DNA of 12,177 bases from Bacteroidota bacterium (GTDB lineage Bacteria > Bacteroidota > Bacteroidia > Chitinophagales > Chitinophagaceae), in NCBI GenBank assembly GCA_028876035.1, contig JAGWTK010000082.1, positions 1 through 12,177 of the forward strand, in the 5' to 3' direction. The notes below the pieces were generated by a model that ran no database searches, was not told where the DNA came from, and was given only the letters and a program-made list of their open reading frames with translations. A program made the translations under genes and the position numbers. Positions 1 through 7,849 of the stretch are shown piece by piece (positions within the stretch are counted from its first letter, which is position 1; every line of letters begins with the position of its first letter).

Positions 1-1
1 A

Positions 2-1828
2 TTGGCTCCGGGTTACAATGCTACTACCGGACATGAAACCGTGTTCAGCGATGACAACTACGTTACCAACCCCTGGTTCGCTGTTAATCAATGGAGAACC
101 CAGTTGGATCGCAAACGTCTGATTTCTGCACTCGGCGCAAAATACAATGTACTGAGCTGGCTCTGGTTACAGGGTCGCGTAGGATATGACAACATCTCCG
201 ACCGCAACCTCGGTATCACGCCCACCGGCACAGATTATTCTTACAACTCTGCCGGTCAGTCGGGCAGTATTGGCTTGACTACTGTTAATACCTCAGAACT
301 TAACCTGGATGCCTTGCTCGGAGCAAGCCGCAACCTTACCAAAGACATTCACCTGGATCTCTCTATTGGCGGTAATGCACGTACCAACAAATCTGAAAAC
401 GTAAACATCAATGGTGGTCCTTTCGTTATCCCTTATCTCTATACACCGGGTAACGTACTGAATTTCGGACGGGGTTATGGTTATTCAGAGCGAGCCGTTC
501 ATTCCGGCTTCTACTCACTCGACTTCAGCTACAAAGGTTTCCTGACATTGAGCACGACTGGTCGCTATGACGCCTTCTCTACGTTGTATAACTCAGGTAT
601 CCCGAAAGACAAACGGAATGTGTTTACCCCCTCTGTTTCAACCAGCTTCCTGTTCGGACAACTGCTCCATGTTCCTGAGCTGAGCTATGGTAAGCTCCGC
701 GCTTCTTACGCAAAAACAAGTGGTGAGCCTACCAGCCCCTATCAGACAGCGGTTTATTATAGCGTAGGTAGCGCACTGAACGGCGTTTCAACCGGCAGCT
801 TCAGCGGTACCTTGCCCAACCTCTTCCTGAAGCCGTATACGCTCACTGAGTTGGAAATTGGTGCAGAGTTGAAATTCTTCAACAATCGTTTGGGATTGGA
901 TGTCGCTTACTTCGATCGTAAGTCGACTAACGAAATCATGAACGCGAATATCAGCTGGGCTACCGGTTACAATCGTTCCGTAATTGCCAACGGTTCAATC
1001 CAGAATAAAGGATTTGAAATTTTGCTGAGCGGTACACCTGTGAAAGGCAAAGACTTTACCTGGAACACCAGCATCAACCTGACCACGATCAAAAACAAAG
1101 TGCTGAAAACAGATGCCGCTGGTAACAATCTCGGACAAGGAACTTACCGTCCGCTGAATGCCAATACTGCCTATATCGTTGGTATGGCCGGTCCGCAGGT
1201 GATTGCGCATGACTATACCTACAATGCGAAAGGACAAATCGTTGTTGACGCGAGCGGTCTGCCCATCCAGGACGGTGCACTCAAACCTTATGGCAGCGTG
1301 TTGCCTAATCTGTATGGTGGTTTCAAGAACGACTTTACGTACAAAAACTTCGACCTGTCCATCTTGCTCGATTACAACTATGGTAACGTAATCCTGTCGG
1401 CTACCAAATACTATGCGCTCTATCGCGGCCTGGATAAAGCCACGCTGGTTGGACGCGAAGGCGGTGTTAAAGTAGATGGCGTATTTGCCGATGGTACTCC
1501 CAATACCGTTACAGCTACTGCCCAAAACTACTGGCAGCGCATGGCCAGCATTTCAAAAGGAAACGTATTGAAAGGCGATTACATCAAACTCCGCCAGGTA
1601 ATGCTGGGTTATACCATTCCTGAAAAAGCGTTGACCAAAGTACCCCTGTTCAGTTCAATCCAGATTTCACTCGTTGGCCGCAACCTGCTGACGTTGATGA
1701 AAAAGTCTGATAACATTGATCCGGAGAATGGATTCTCTTCTACTATCGGTTATGCCGGTATCGAAGGAACCAGCCTCCCTTCTACCCGTTCTTATGGTTT
1801 CAATGTTAATTTCAAATTCAAAAAATAA
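2..1828 (+). CDS. SusC/RagA-family TonB-linked outer membrane transporter, C-terminal part (5' truncated)
   Basis: Reading is open from base 2 to TAA 1826-1828, giving 608 residues that are almost entirely TonB-dependent receptor beta-barrel. The sequence alternates aromatic and polar strands (for example YNVLSWLWLQGRVGYDN, GFYSLDFSYKGFLTLSTTGRYD) and ends in the expected aromatic outer-membrane strand, GFNVNFKFKK. The signal peptide, carboxypeptidase-like domain, TonB box and plug lie upstream of the window, so the first codon here is internal and not a start. Full SusC proteins are about 1000 residues, so roughly 400 are missing. In this family SusC forms the outer-membrane channel under a SusD lid and imports oligosaccharides using TonB-ExbBD energy. 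The next gene begins 6 bases after the stop and encodes the SusD partner, so the two are surely co-transcribed. Family assignment is very secure. The substrate cannot be read from the barrel. Confidence 0.96.
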   Translation: MAPGYNATTGHETVFSDDNYVTNPWFAVNQWRTQLDRKRLISALGAKYNVLSWLWLQGRVGYDNISDRNLGITPTGTDYSYNSAGQSGSIGLTTVNTSELNLDALLGASRNLTKDIHLDLSIGGNARTNKSENVNINGGPFVIPYLYTPGNVLNFGRGYGYSERAVHSGFYSLDFSYKGFLTLSTTGRYDAFSTLYNSGIPKDKRNVFTPSVSTSFLFGQLLHVPELSYGKLRASYAKTSGEPTSPYQTAVYYSVGSALNGVSTGSFSGTLPNLFLKPYTLTELEIGAELKFFNNRLGLDVAYFDRKSTNEIMNANISWATGYNRSVIANGSIQNKGFEILLSGTPVKGKDFTWNTSINLTTIKNKVLKTDAAGNNLGQGTYRPLNANTAYIVGMAGPQVIAHDYTYNAKGQIVVDASGLPIQDGALKPYGSVLPNLYGGFKNDFTYKNFDLSILLDYNYGNVILSATKYYALYRGLDKATLVGREGGVKVDGVFADGTPNTVTATAQNYWQRMASISKGNVLKGDYIKLRQVMLGYTIPEKALTKVPLFSSIQISLVGRNLLTLMKKSDNIDPENGFSSTIGYAGIEGTSLPSTRSYGFNVNFKFKK

Positions 1829-1834
1829 GTGGCC

Positions 1835-3442
1835 ATGAAAAAAATCCTTATAAATTTCAGTCTGGGCGCCATGGTACTTACCACCGCCTGTACGAAAACA
1901 TTCGACGAAAAAAATACTGACCCGACGCAAGCTTCGGCAGCGAACTTTGATCCAAACCTGCTGTTGCCATCCGGTCAGTTGGGTTACCTCAGCGCAACAA
2001 CCGGTTACAACGGTCCTATCCTGTTCCAGAGCATGTGGACACAGACTTTTGCCTCTGCTATTTTCCCCGGCTATTACAGCGGCGGTGATAAATATGTGCA
2101 GGGTGGTAGCTTCCTTTCTTACCAGGGTCGTACCTGGGATGCAGGCTACCAGGCAGCTGGCTATTTCCGGGAAATTCAAAACCTGACTAAGGGAAATGCC
2201 AAATACACCAACCTCAGTGCTGCTGCGGTGGTAGGTGAAGTCCTCAATATCGAAGCAGTTACTGATACCTACGGTGACGCGCCTTATTCACAGGCACTGC
2301 AGGCAAAAAACGGTATTTCATTGCCGGTGTATGATAAGCAGCAGGATATCTATACTGCCATGCTCAAAAAGCTGGACAGTGTATTGCCTACTTTTGATGC
2401 CGCCAAACCACTTCCCACCAACGACCTTTTCCCTTACAAGGGAGATGTAGCTAAATGGAAAAAGTTTGGTTATTCGCTGATGCTGCGTATGGCCATGCGT
2501 TTGGTAAAAGCTGATCCGGCTACCGCACAAACCTATGCAGTGAAAGCATACAATGGTGGCACGTTTGCCAGCAATGCAGACAATGCCTATATCGTATACA
2601 ACAATGCCAACGGCTACAACAACGCCAACTCCAGCGCCCTCAACGTTTCCCAGGATTATATTGAAGTGAAATGGGGCAAGGTGCTAATCGACTACCTGAA
2701 AGCTACCAATGACCCGCGTTTGGGAGTCATCAGCGAAGTGCCGCAGGCTGGAACTGCAGCTGCTTCTAACAAAGCACTTGCAGGCGACGCTACTCCGGCT
2801 AACCAGCAGGGGATGCCCAATGGCTTTGATCAGAACGGCGGTGCTACCGATATCAGCAACGCCCCCGGCTACCCCGGTGCAAGTGGTGCTGGCGCAGATG
2901 CCAATGCAACGGGTAAATATTCCCGCCCGAAAACGGCATTGTACCTTTCTTTGAGCGCACCTGCTTTCATCCTTACGTACGCACAAACGGAATTCCTGCT
3001 CGCAGAAGCTGCTGCACGCGGATGGAGCGTGGGTGCTACCGCATCTGCACACTATGCTAACGGTTTGTCGGCTGCGCTTCAAACCTATGGTACCATCAAC
3101 GCCGTAGGAACGATCAGTGCTGCTACTGCCAACGCCTATGCAGCTGCCAATCCGCTGGACGTTAGCACGCAGGCCAACTCGCTGAAACAGATCAATACGC
3201 AGTATTGGGTGCTTGCAGGCACCATCCTCGATTTCTCTGAAGCCTGGAGCAACTGGAGAAGATCAGGATACCCTGTACTGAGCCCCGTGAACTACACTGG
3301 TAACTTTACCGGTGGTACCATTCCAAGGAGACAGGCTTACCCTACCAGCGAATCAAGCACTAACCCGTCCAACTACAAAGCAGCGGTTACCGCACTCAGT
3401 GGCGGTGATACCTATGCAGGTCGTGTATGGTGGGATAAATAA
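1835..3442 (+). CDS. SusD/RagB-family nutrient-binding outer membrane lipoprotein (SusD-like_2 type)
   Basis: This is the surface-exposed glycan-binding lid of the SusCD complex, 535 residues from ATG 1835. An in-frame GTG at 1829 directly abuts the SusC stop. I prefer ATG because it gives a standard MKK signal peptide. The lipobox is LTTAC with the acylated Cys at residue 19, so the mature protein should be an outer-membrane lipoprotein. Family landmarks are the TDTYGDAPYSQA segment (about 143-154), LPVYDKQQDIY (about 163-173), the TPR-like stretch with DVAKWKKFGYSLMLRMAMRL (about 204-223), and the C-terminal block SNWRRSGYPVL...IPRRQAYP...GRVWWDK. These are the hallmarks of the SusD-like_2 branch. 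Length is normal for the family. A strong terminator follows 25 bases after the stop, separating this gene from the downstream glycosidases. The ligand is unknown. Confidence 0.96.
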   Translation: MKKILINFSLGAMVLTTACTKTFDEKNTDPTQASAANFDPNLLLPSGQLGYLSATTGYNGPILFQSMWTQTFASAIFPGYYSGGDKYVQGGSFLSYQGRTWDAGYQAAGYFREIQNLTKGNAKYTNLSAAAVVGEVLNIEAVTDTYGDAPYSQALQAKNGISLPVYDKQQDIYTAMLKKLDSVLPTFDAAKPLPTNDLFPYKGDVAKWKKFGYSLMLRMAMRLVKADPATAQTYAVKAYNGGTFASNADNAYIVYNNANGYNNANSSALNVSQDYIEVKWGKVLIDYLKATNDPRLGVISEVPQAGTAAASNKALAGDATPANQQGMPNGFDQNGGATDISNAPGYPGASGAGADANATGKYSRPKTALYLSLSAPAFILTYAQTEFLLAEAAARGWSVGATASAHYANGLSAALQTYGTINAVGTISAATANAYAAANPLDVSTQANSLKQINTQYWVLAGTILDFSEAWSNWRRSGYPVLSPVNYTGNFTGGTIPRRQAYPTSESSTNPSNYKAAVTALSGGDTYAGRVWWDK

Positions 3443-3467
3443 TGAATATCACGGTATCATTCTTCCT

Positions 3468-3499
3468 AAGGGCTGTCTTCGGACAGCCCTTTATTTTTT
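3468..3499 (+). terminator. Rho-independent terminator with UUCG tetraloop after the susD-like gene
   Basis: A perfect 10-bp inverted repeat, AAGGGCTGTC (3468-3477) and GACAGCCCTT (3482-3491), closes on the loop TTCG (3478-3481). The C(UUCG)G closing context is the extra-stable tetraloop. It is followed by T-A-TTTTTT at 3492-3499. This is a textbook intrinsic terminator, 25 bases past the susD-like stop and 65 bases before the fucosidase start. It should end most SusCD transcripts before the hydrolase genes. Confidence 0.92.
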
Positions 3500-3556
3500 C
3501 TCAGTGCATTGGCTATTTCAGTAGTTTTAAGCAACCGATTATTTTAATTTCCTGAT

Positions 3557-4894
3557 ATGCAAAAGTCGCTTGCTTCCCTTGTATTATTTTTTGCGTTGGT
3601 ATTGGCCGCACCTGCGCAGAACTACCAGCCTGCACCTGAAAATCTCCGCGCGCGGGAATGGTTTTCAGATGCCCGTTTCGGATTATTCATTCACTGGGGA
3701 CCTTTTAGTATTCCCGGCTCCGGCGAATGGGTGATGAACGAACGCGGTATCACCGTAAAAAACTATACGCGCCTAATGCACTTTTTCAACCCGGTTGATT
3801 TTGATGCAGCCCGCTGGGTGAGCATGGCCAAACAGGCGGGAATGAAATACATAACGCTGATCACCCGTCACCACGATGGCTTCAGCATGTGGGATACCAA
3901 ATACAGCGATTTCAATATCATGAATACGCCGTACAAAAAAGACATTGTAAAGATGATGGCAGATGAGTGCCATCGCCAGGGAATAAAACTGTTCCTGTAT
4001 TATTCACTGCTCGACTGGCGCCGCGAAGACTATCCCCATGAAACCGGCCGCACTGGTCAGAAGTCCGGACGCACCGGCCACGGCAACTATGCCAGCTACC
4101 TCCAGTTCATGAAAAACCAGCTAACGGAACTACTGACCAACTATGGTGAAATCGGCGGGATATGGTTCGATGGTCACTGGGATCAAACCGAGCCGGAAGG
4201 TGCTAAAGACAGGACTGCCAGGATCGACTGGAAATACAATGAAATTTACGGGCTCATTCACAAACTGCAGCCGGCCTGCATGATTGGCAATAATCATCAC
4301 ATGACACCTTTCGACGGGGAGGACTTTCAGATGTTTGAGCAGGACCTGCCAGGCGAAAACAAATCCGGCCTCAGTTTCCAGCAGGCATCCGACCAATTGC
4401 CGGTCGAAGCCTGCGTAACGATGAATAACTCCTGGGGATTTAATTTAACAGATACATCCTACAAATCTGCCCGTGAAGTGATTCGCCTGCTGATTGGCGC
4501 CGCTTCCAGGAACGCTAACCTGCTCATGAACGTGGGACCGATGCCTAACGGTGTTATACAACCGGAATTTACGGATACCTTGCACGCAGTGGGCGAATGG
4601 CTGCAGGTAAACGGCGAAACCATTTATGGCACCCGCGGTAAAATTATGGCACCGCAGCCCTGGGGTGTGGCAACCAGCAAAGGGAAAAAGGTATACCTGC
4701 ACATTCTTCAGCCATCCGCGATTACCGGCGCAACCTTATCTGTACCTGTGGGTACCACCAAAATTGCGGCTGTAACCGCTTTTGCAGGGGGCACCAAACT
4801 TCCTTTCAGGCAAACCGGCAATAACCTTGGTATCACAACCTCTTCACTGGCATTCGACAACAATGATACCATCGTTGTACTCGAGCTCAAATAA
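3557..4894 (+). CDS. Exported GH29 alpha-L-fucosidase
   Basis: This 445-residue enzyme should remove terminal alpha-L-fucose from glycans by a retaining mechanism, in the periplasm or at the surface. An N-terminal signal peptide (residues 1 to about 21, hydrophobic core LASLVLFFALVLAAPA, Ala-rich cleavage region) directs export. The catalytic (beta/alpha)8 barrel follows, with GH29 landmarks FGLFIHWG (41-48), ITRHHDGFSMWDT (102-114, fucose-binding histidines), LYYSLLDW (147-154), and GGIWFDGHW (200-208), where Asp205 is the predicted nucleophile. Glu261 in MFEQDLP is a candidate acid/base by spacing, and the conserved MNNSWGFN lies at 289-296. Residues from about 350 form the usual C-terminal beta-sandwich. 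A small near-duplication, GRTGQKSGRTGHG (164-176), sits in a surface loop. The upstream gap holds a one-mismatch TAnnTTTG-like box (3522-3529), too weak to list separately. The next gene starts 15 bases downstream. Family is secure; linkage specificity is unknown. Confidence 0.93.
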   Translation: MQKSLASLVLFFALVLAAPAQNYQPAPENLRAREWFSDARFGLFIHWGPFSIPGSGEWVMNERGITVKNYTRLMHFFNPVDFDAARWVSMAKQAGMKYITLITRHHDGFSMWDTKYSDFNIMNTPYKKDIVKMMADECHRQGIKLFLYYSLLDWRREDYPHETGRTGQKSGRTGHGNYASYLQFMKNQLTELLTNYGEIGGIWFDGHWDQTEPEGAKDRTARIDWKYNEIYGLIHKLQPACMIGNNHHMTPFDGEDFQMFEQDLPGENKSGLSFQQASDQLPVEACVTMNNSWGFNLTDTSYKSAREVIRLLIGAASRNANLLMNVGPMPNGVIQPEFTDTLHAVGEWLQVNGETIYGTRGKIMAPQPWGVATSKGKKVYLHILQPSAITGATLSVPVGTTKIAAVTAFAGGTKLPFRQTGNNLGITTSSLAFDNNDTIVVLELK

Positions 4895-4909
4895 ATCCCC
4901 CATTCCTGT

Positions 4910-7126
4910 ATGAAAAAAACCTTCATGATCAAAGTCCTGCTGCTGTTCTGCGGCAGCAGCAGTGTTTTTTTGCCGGTCATGGCACAACCAACGGTGATCC
5001 CAATTGAAACGGCCGACTACGCTTTTGTACTCAAAACCGACAATGAGCAGCGGCTTAATATGGTATACCACGGAGCCCCGCTCCGCAATCAAAAAGAATA
5101 CCTAACCGTTTCGGGAGAATATGATCTGAAAGACGGGAATGAAGCGGGGAGCTATAGCAATGCTTACAGTGCAGCAGGTACTTATAGCCTCACAGAGCCG
5201 GCTATACAGGTGATGCATGCAGATGGCAACCTTTCGCTCGATTTGAAATACGTTAGCAACGAAATAAAATCGATAGGAGCGGGCATCCATCTTATCAGCA
5301 TCGTCCTGCGGGATCCGGTATACCCGGTTACAGTTACACTTTACTATAAGGTCTGGGTCAGGGAAAATGTCATTGAGCAGTGGGCAGAAATCGTGCACCA
5401 GGAAAAACAAGCCATCTCACTGCTGAAATACGCATCAGCCAATTTATACCTCACCGGCCATGATTTTTACCTGACAACTTTCCAGGGCCAGTATGCAAAA
5501 GAAATGCAGCCCGCGGAAACAAAGCTGGAACAGGGTATGCGCAGTGTTGAATCAAAGCTGAACACACGTGCCATGCTGGTTCAGAGTCCCGATTTTATAC
5601 TCGGTGTTGATCGGCCTGCTACCGAAAACAATGGCGAAGTAATCATGGGGCAGCTTGCCTGGAGCGGCAATTTTAAAATGGAATACGAAGTAGATTCCTA
5701 CCATAACCTGCGCCTGATAGGTGGAATCAATCCATTTGCTGCAACGTACAAACTCAATCCGAATACCATCTTCAAAACGCCTTCCTTCATTTATACAGCA
5801 TCTATGGAAGGTAAGGGAAAGGCCAGCCGCAACCTGCACGACTGGGCCCGCGGCTACCGCATCCTTGATGGTAACGGCGAACGGTTAACCTTACTCAATA
5901 ATTGGGAAGCCACCTATTTCAGCTTTGATGAAAATAAACTGACCAGTCTTTTCAAAGGTGCCGCCAAACTTGGGGTAGATATGTTCTTACTCGATGACGG
6001 ATGGTTTGGCAACAAGTACCCGCGCAACGACGACCATGCCGGTTTGGGCGACTGGCAGGAGAACGTAAAAAAACTCCCGCATGGACTTGGTTACCTCGTG
6101 AAGGAAGCGGCCAAAGAAAATATTCGGTTTGGTGTGTGGCTGGAACCCGAAATGGTGAATCCAAAAAGTGCCTTGTATGAGCGCCATCCCGATTGGGTCG
6201 TACGGCAGCCACAACGCCCCGAAATTTATTTTCGTAACCAGCTCGTGCTGGATCTCTGCAATCCGGAGGTTCAACAGTTTGTTTTCAATGTGGTGGATAG
6301 TTTGTTTACCAGGAATCCCGGTCTGGCGTTTATCAAATGGGATTGTAATTCGCCGGTGTTCAACGCGTATTCCCCCTGGCTGGAAAAACAAAAATTACCG
6401 GCTTCTCATTTTGCCGTTGAATATGTACGTGGTCTGTATGCTGTGTTGAAACGGATTCGGGATAAATATCCGAAGGTCCCGATGATGCTTTGTTCCGGTG
6501 GGGGAGGAAGGGCCGACTATGAATTGCTCAAATACTTTACCGAGTTTTGGCCAAGTGATGACACCGAACCGGTGGAAAGAGTGTACCAGCAATGGGACTA
6601 TTCTTACTTTTTCCCGGCCATTGCAACCGACAACCATGTAACCGACTGGGGCAAACAGCCGATCAAATTCCGGGTTGATGTAGCGAGCATGGGTAAGCTG
6701 GGGTTTGATATAGTAGTTGACCGGCTGAAGGATGACGAACTCAGTTTCTGCCAGCAAGCCGTAAAAAATTACAAGGATTTCAAGGAAATTGTGTGGAAGG
6801 GAGATCTCTACCGACTCCTGAATCCGCACGAAAACAAGCTGGCATCATTGATGTATGTGAACAAGGAGAAAAGCAGGGCGATCATGTTTAGTTACCTCGT
6901 GGATAACCGGCTGGCGCTTACCGCAACGCAATTGCCCGTTCGCCTGGAAGGATTGGACCCGGCAAAAACGTATACAATTAAAGAACTCAATCTTTTTCCG
7001 GGCACAAGAACGGTGCTCAATGAAGACCTGCATTATAGCGGGGATTTCCTGATGAAAGCGGGCCTTAACCCGCACGTAAACGCGAACCGCGCAAGCGTGG
7101 TACTTGAAATTAACGAGGTAAAATAA
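4910..7126 (+). CDS. Exported GH36 alpha-galactosidase (Bacteroidota type)
   Basis: This 738-residue protein should hydrolyse terminal alpha-D-galactose residues with retention. The first ~25 residues form a signal peptide (MKKTFMIKVLLLF...MAQ) with a probable signal peptidase I site. Cys14 is preceded by Phe and so is a poor lipobox. Residues about 30-310 form the N-terminal beta-sandwich. The catalytic barrel carries FLLDDGWFG (359-367), VWLEPEMVNP (409-418), and FIKWDCNSP (474-482), with Asp478 the predicted nucleophile. SGGGGRADYELL (529-540) and FWPSDDTEPVERV (546-558) follow, with Asp550 the predicted acid/base. DNHVTDWG and FRVDVASMGKLGFDI complete the GH36 signature. A C-terminal beta domain ends near 738. 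Classical GH36 enzymes have WDMNR after the nucleophile; the CNSP version here fits a Bacteroidota sub-branch. It sits 15 bases behind the fucosidase and is probably co-transcribed. No terminator hairpin is visible after it. Confidence 0.92.
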   Translation: MKKTFMIKVLLLFCGSSSVFLPVMAQPTVIPIETADYAFVLKTDNEQRLNMVYHGAPLRNQKEYLTVSGEYDLKDGNEAGSYSNAYSAAGTYSLTEPAIQVMHADGNLSLDLKYVSNEIKSIGAGIHLISIVLRDPVYPVTVTLYYKVWVRENVIEQWAEIVHQEKQAISLLKYASANLYLTGHDFYLTTFQGQYAKEMQPAETKLEQGMRSVESKLNTRAMLVQSPDFILGVDRPATENNGEVIMGQLAWSGNFKMEYEVDSYHNLRLIGGINPFAATYKLNPNTIFKTPSFIYTASMEGKGKASRNLHDWARGYRILDGNGERLTLLNNWEATYFSFDENKLTSLFKGAAKLGVDMFLLDDGWFGNKYPRNDDHAGLGDWQENVKKLPHGLGYLVKEAAKENIRFGVWLEPEMVNPKSALYERHPDWVVRQPQRPEIYFRNQLVLDLCNPEVQQFVFNVVDSLFTRNPGLAFIKWDCNSPVFNAYSPWLEKQKLPASHFAVEYVRGLYAVLKRIRDKYPKVPMMLCSGGGGRADYELLKYFTEFWPSDDTEPVERVYQQWDYSYFFPAIATDNHVTDWGKQPIKFRVDVASMGKLGFDIVVDRLKDDELSFCQQAVKNYKDFKEIVWKGDLYRLLNPHENKLASLMYVNKEKSRAIMFSYLVDNRLALTATQLPVRLEGLDPAKTYTIKELNLFPGTRTVLNEDLHYSGDFLMKAGLNPHVNANRASVVLEINEVK

Positions 7127-7134
7127 TTAACACC

Positions 7135-7142
7135 TATTTTTG
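7135..7142 (+). promoter_or_regulatory. Bacteroidota-type -7 element (TAnnTTTG) ahead of the ftsE-like gene
   Basis: TATTTTTG matches the Bacteroidota primary-sigma -7 consensus TAnnTTTG exactly. It lies 8 bases after the galactosidase stop and 17 bases before the ATG at 7160, so a transcript would start near 7149 with a leader of about 10 bases. No TTG is found at the usual -33 spacing (the nearest, at 7104-7106, is too far). The call therefore rests on one element and its position. Confidence 0.45.
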
Positions 7143-7159
7143 CTGCACAATTGGACCGT

Positions 7160-7849
7160 ATGCCTGAAAAAATTATAGAGCTGAAAAATGTAAATATTTA
7201 CCAGGGGGCCAACCTGGTGTTACAGGAAGTAAACATTGCGATTGAAAAAGGCGAGTTTGTTTACCTGGTAGGAAAAACAGGTACGGGAAAATCGAGCTTG
7301 CTTAAAACACTCTACGGCGATCTTGCACTCACGCAGGGAGAAGGCACTGTTGTAGGTTTTAATCTGAAAGAAATGGACTGGAAAAAGGTTCCTTTTCTCC
7401 GTCGCAACCTGGGCGTGGTTTTCCAGGACTTTCAACTGCTTACCGACAGAAATGTGAATGATAACCTCAAGTTTGTGCTGAAGGCAACGGGCTGGAAAGA
7501 CGAAAAGCTGATGGATGAAAAGATTTCTGACGTGCTCGATAAAGTGGGCCTGAAATCAAAAGGATTCAAAATGCCGTTCGAAATGAGCGGGGGAGAACAA
7601 CAACGGGTAGACATTGCCAGGGCATTGCTCAATTCCCCTAAACTAATACTGGCCGACGAACCTACCGGAAACCTCGATCCAGAAACCTCCGATGAAATCA
7701 TGCAACTGCTGTTCCGCATCAGCCGCGATTACGGCACCACCATCGTGATGGCTACCCATGATTACATCGTGATAAATAAATTTCCGGCGCGTACCATTAA
7801 AACGGAAAAAGGCAGGGTAGAAGACAATGCTACCATATCCATGTCATGA
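7160..7849 (+). CDS. ftsE: FtsE-type ABC transporter ATP-binding protein
   Basis: This is a 229-residue ABC ATPase from ATG 7160. An in-frame TTG at 7151 would add only MDR and is less likely. All nucleotide-binding motifs are intact: Walker A GKTGTGKS (38-45), Q-loop Gln89 in VVFQDFQLL, signature MSGGEQQRV (142-150), Walker B LILADEP with Glu167, D-loop NLD (171-173), and H-loop His200 in MATHD. The combination of NVNDNLKFVLKATGW, ADEPTGNLDPETS and MATHDYIVINKFP is characteristic of FtsE, the cytoplasmic ATPase that works with FtsX to activate cell-wall hydrolases at the septum. No ftsX lies beside it in this window, so the membrane partner must be encoded elsewhere. LolD-like or MacB-like ATPases share the fold and are the main alternative. 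The gene probably has its own promoter at 7135. Its last 20 bases overlap a convergent gene. Confidence 0.87.
   Translation: MPEKIIELKNVNIYQGANLVLQEVNIAIEKGEFVYLVGKTGTGKSSLLKTLYGDLALTQGEGTVVGFNLKEMDWKKVPFLRRNLGVVFQDFQLLTDRNVNDNLKFVLKATGWKDEKLMDEKISDVLDKVGLKSKGFKMPFEMSGGEQQRVDIARALLNSPKLILADEPTGNLDPETSDEIMQLLFRISRDYGTTIVMATHDYIVINKFPARTIKTEKGRVEDNATISMS

Noticed and set aside
995..1525. 176-codon - strand ORF inside the SusC gene
   Set aside because: It lies entirely antisense to clear TonB-receptor barrel sequence and shows no family motifs.
1667..2179. 170-codon - strand ORF spanning the susC-susD junction
   Set aside because: It is antisense to two certain genes and has no signal, domain or independent promoter.
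3540..3547. TATTTTAA as a -7 box for the fucosidase, paired with TTG 3509-3511
   Set aside because: Two of the defined TAnnTTTG positions mismatch, and the implied transcription start would fall at the ATG.
4048..4084. Internal repeat GRTGQKSGRTGHG in the fucosidase as a possible recent duplication
   Set aside because: It covers only a few residues with diverged codons in a variable surface loop, so chance or ordinary loop drift explains it.
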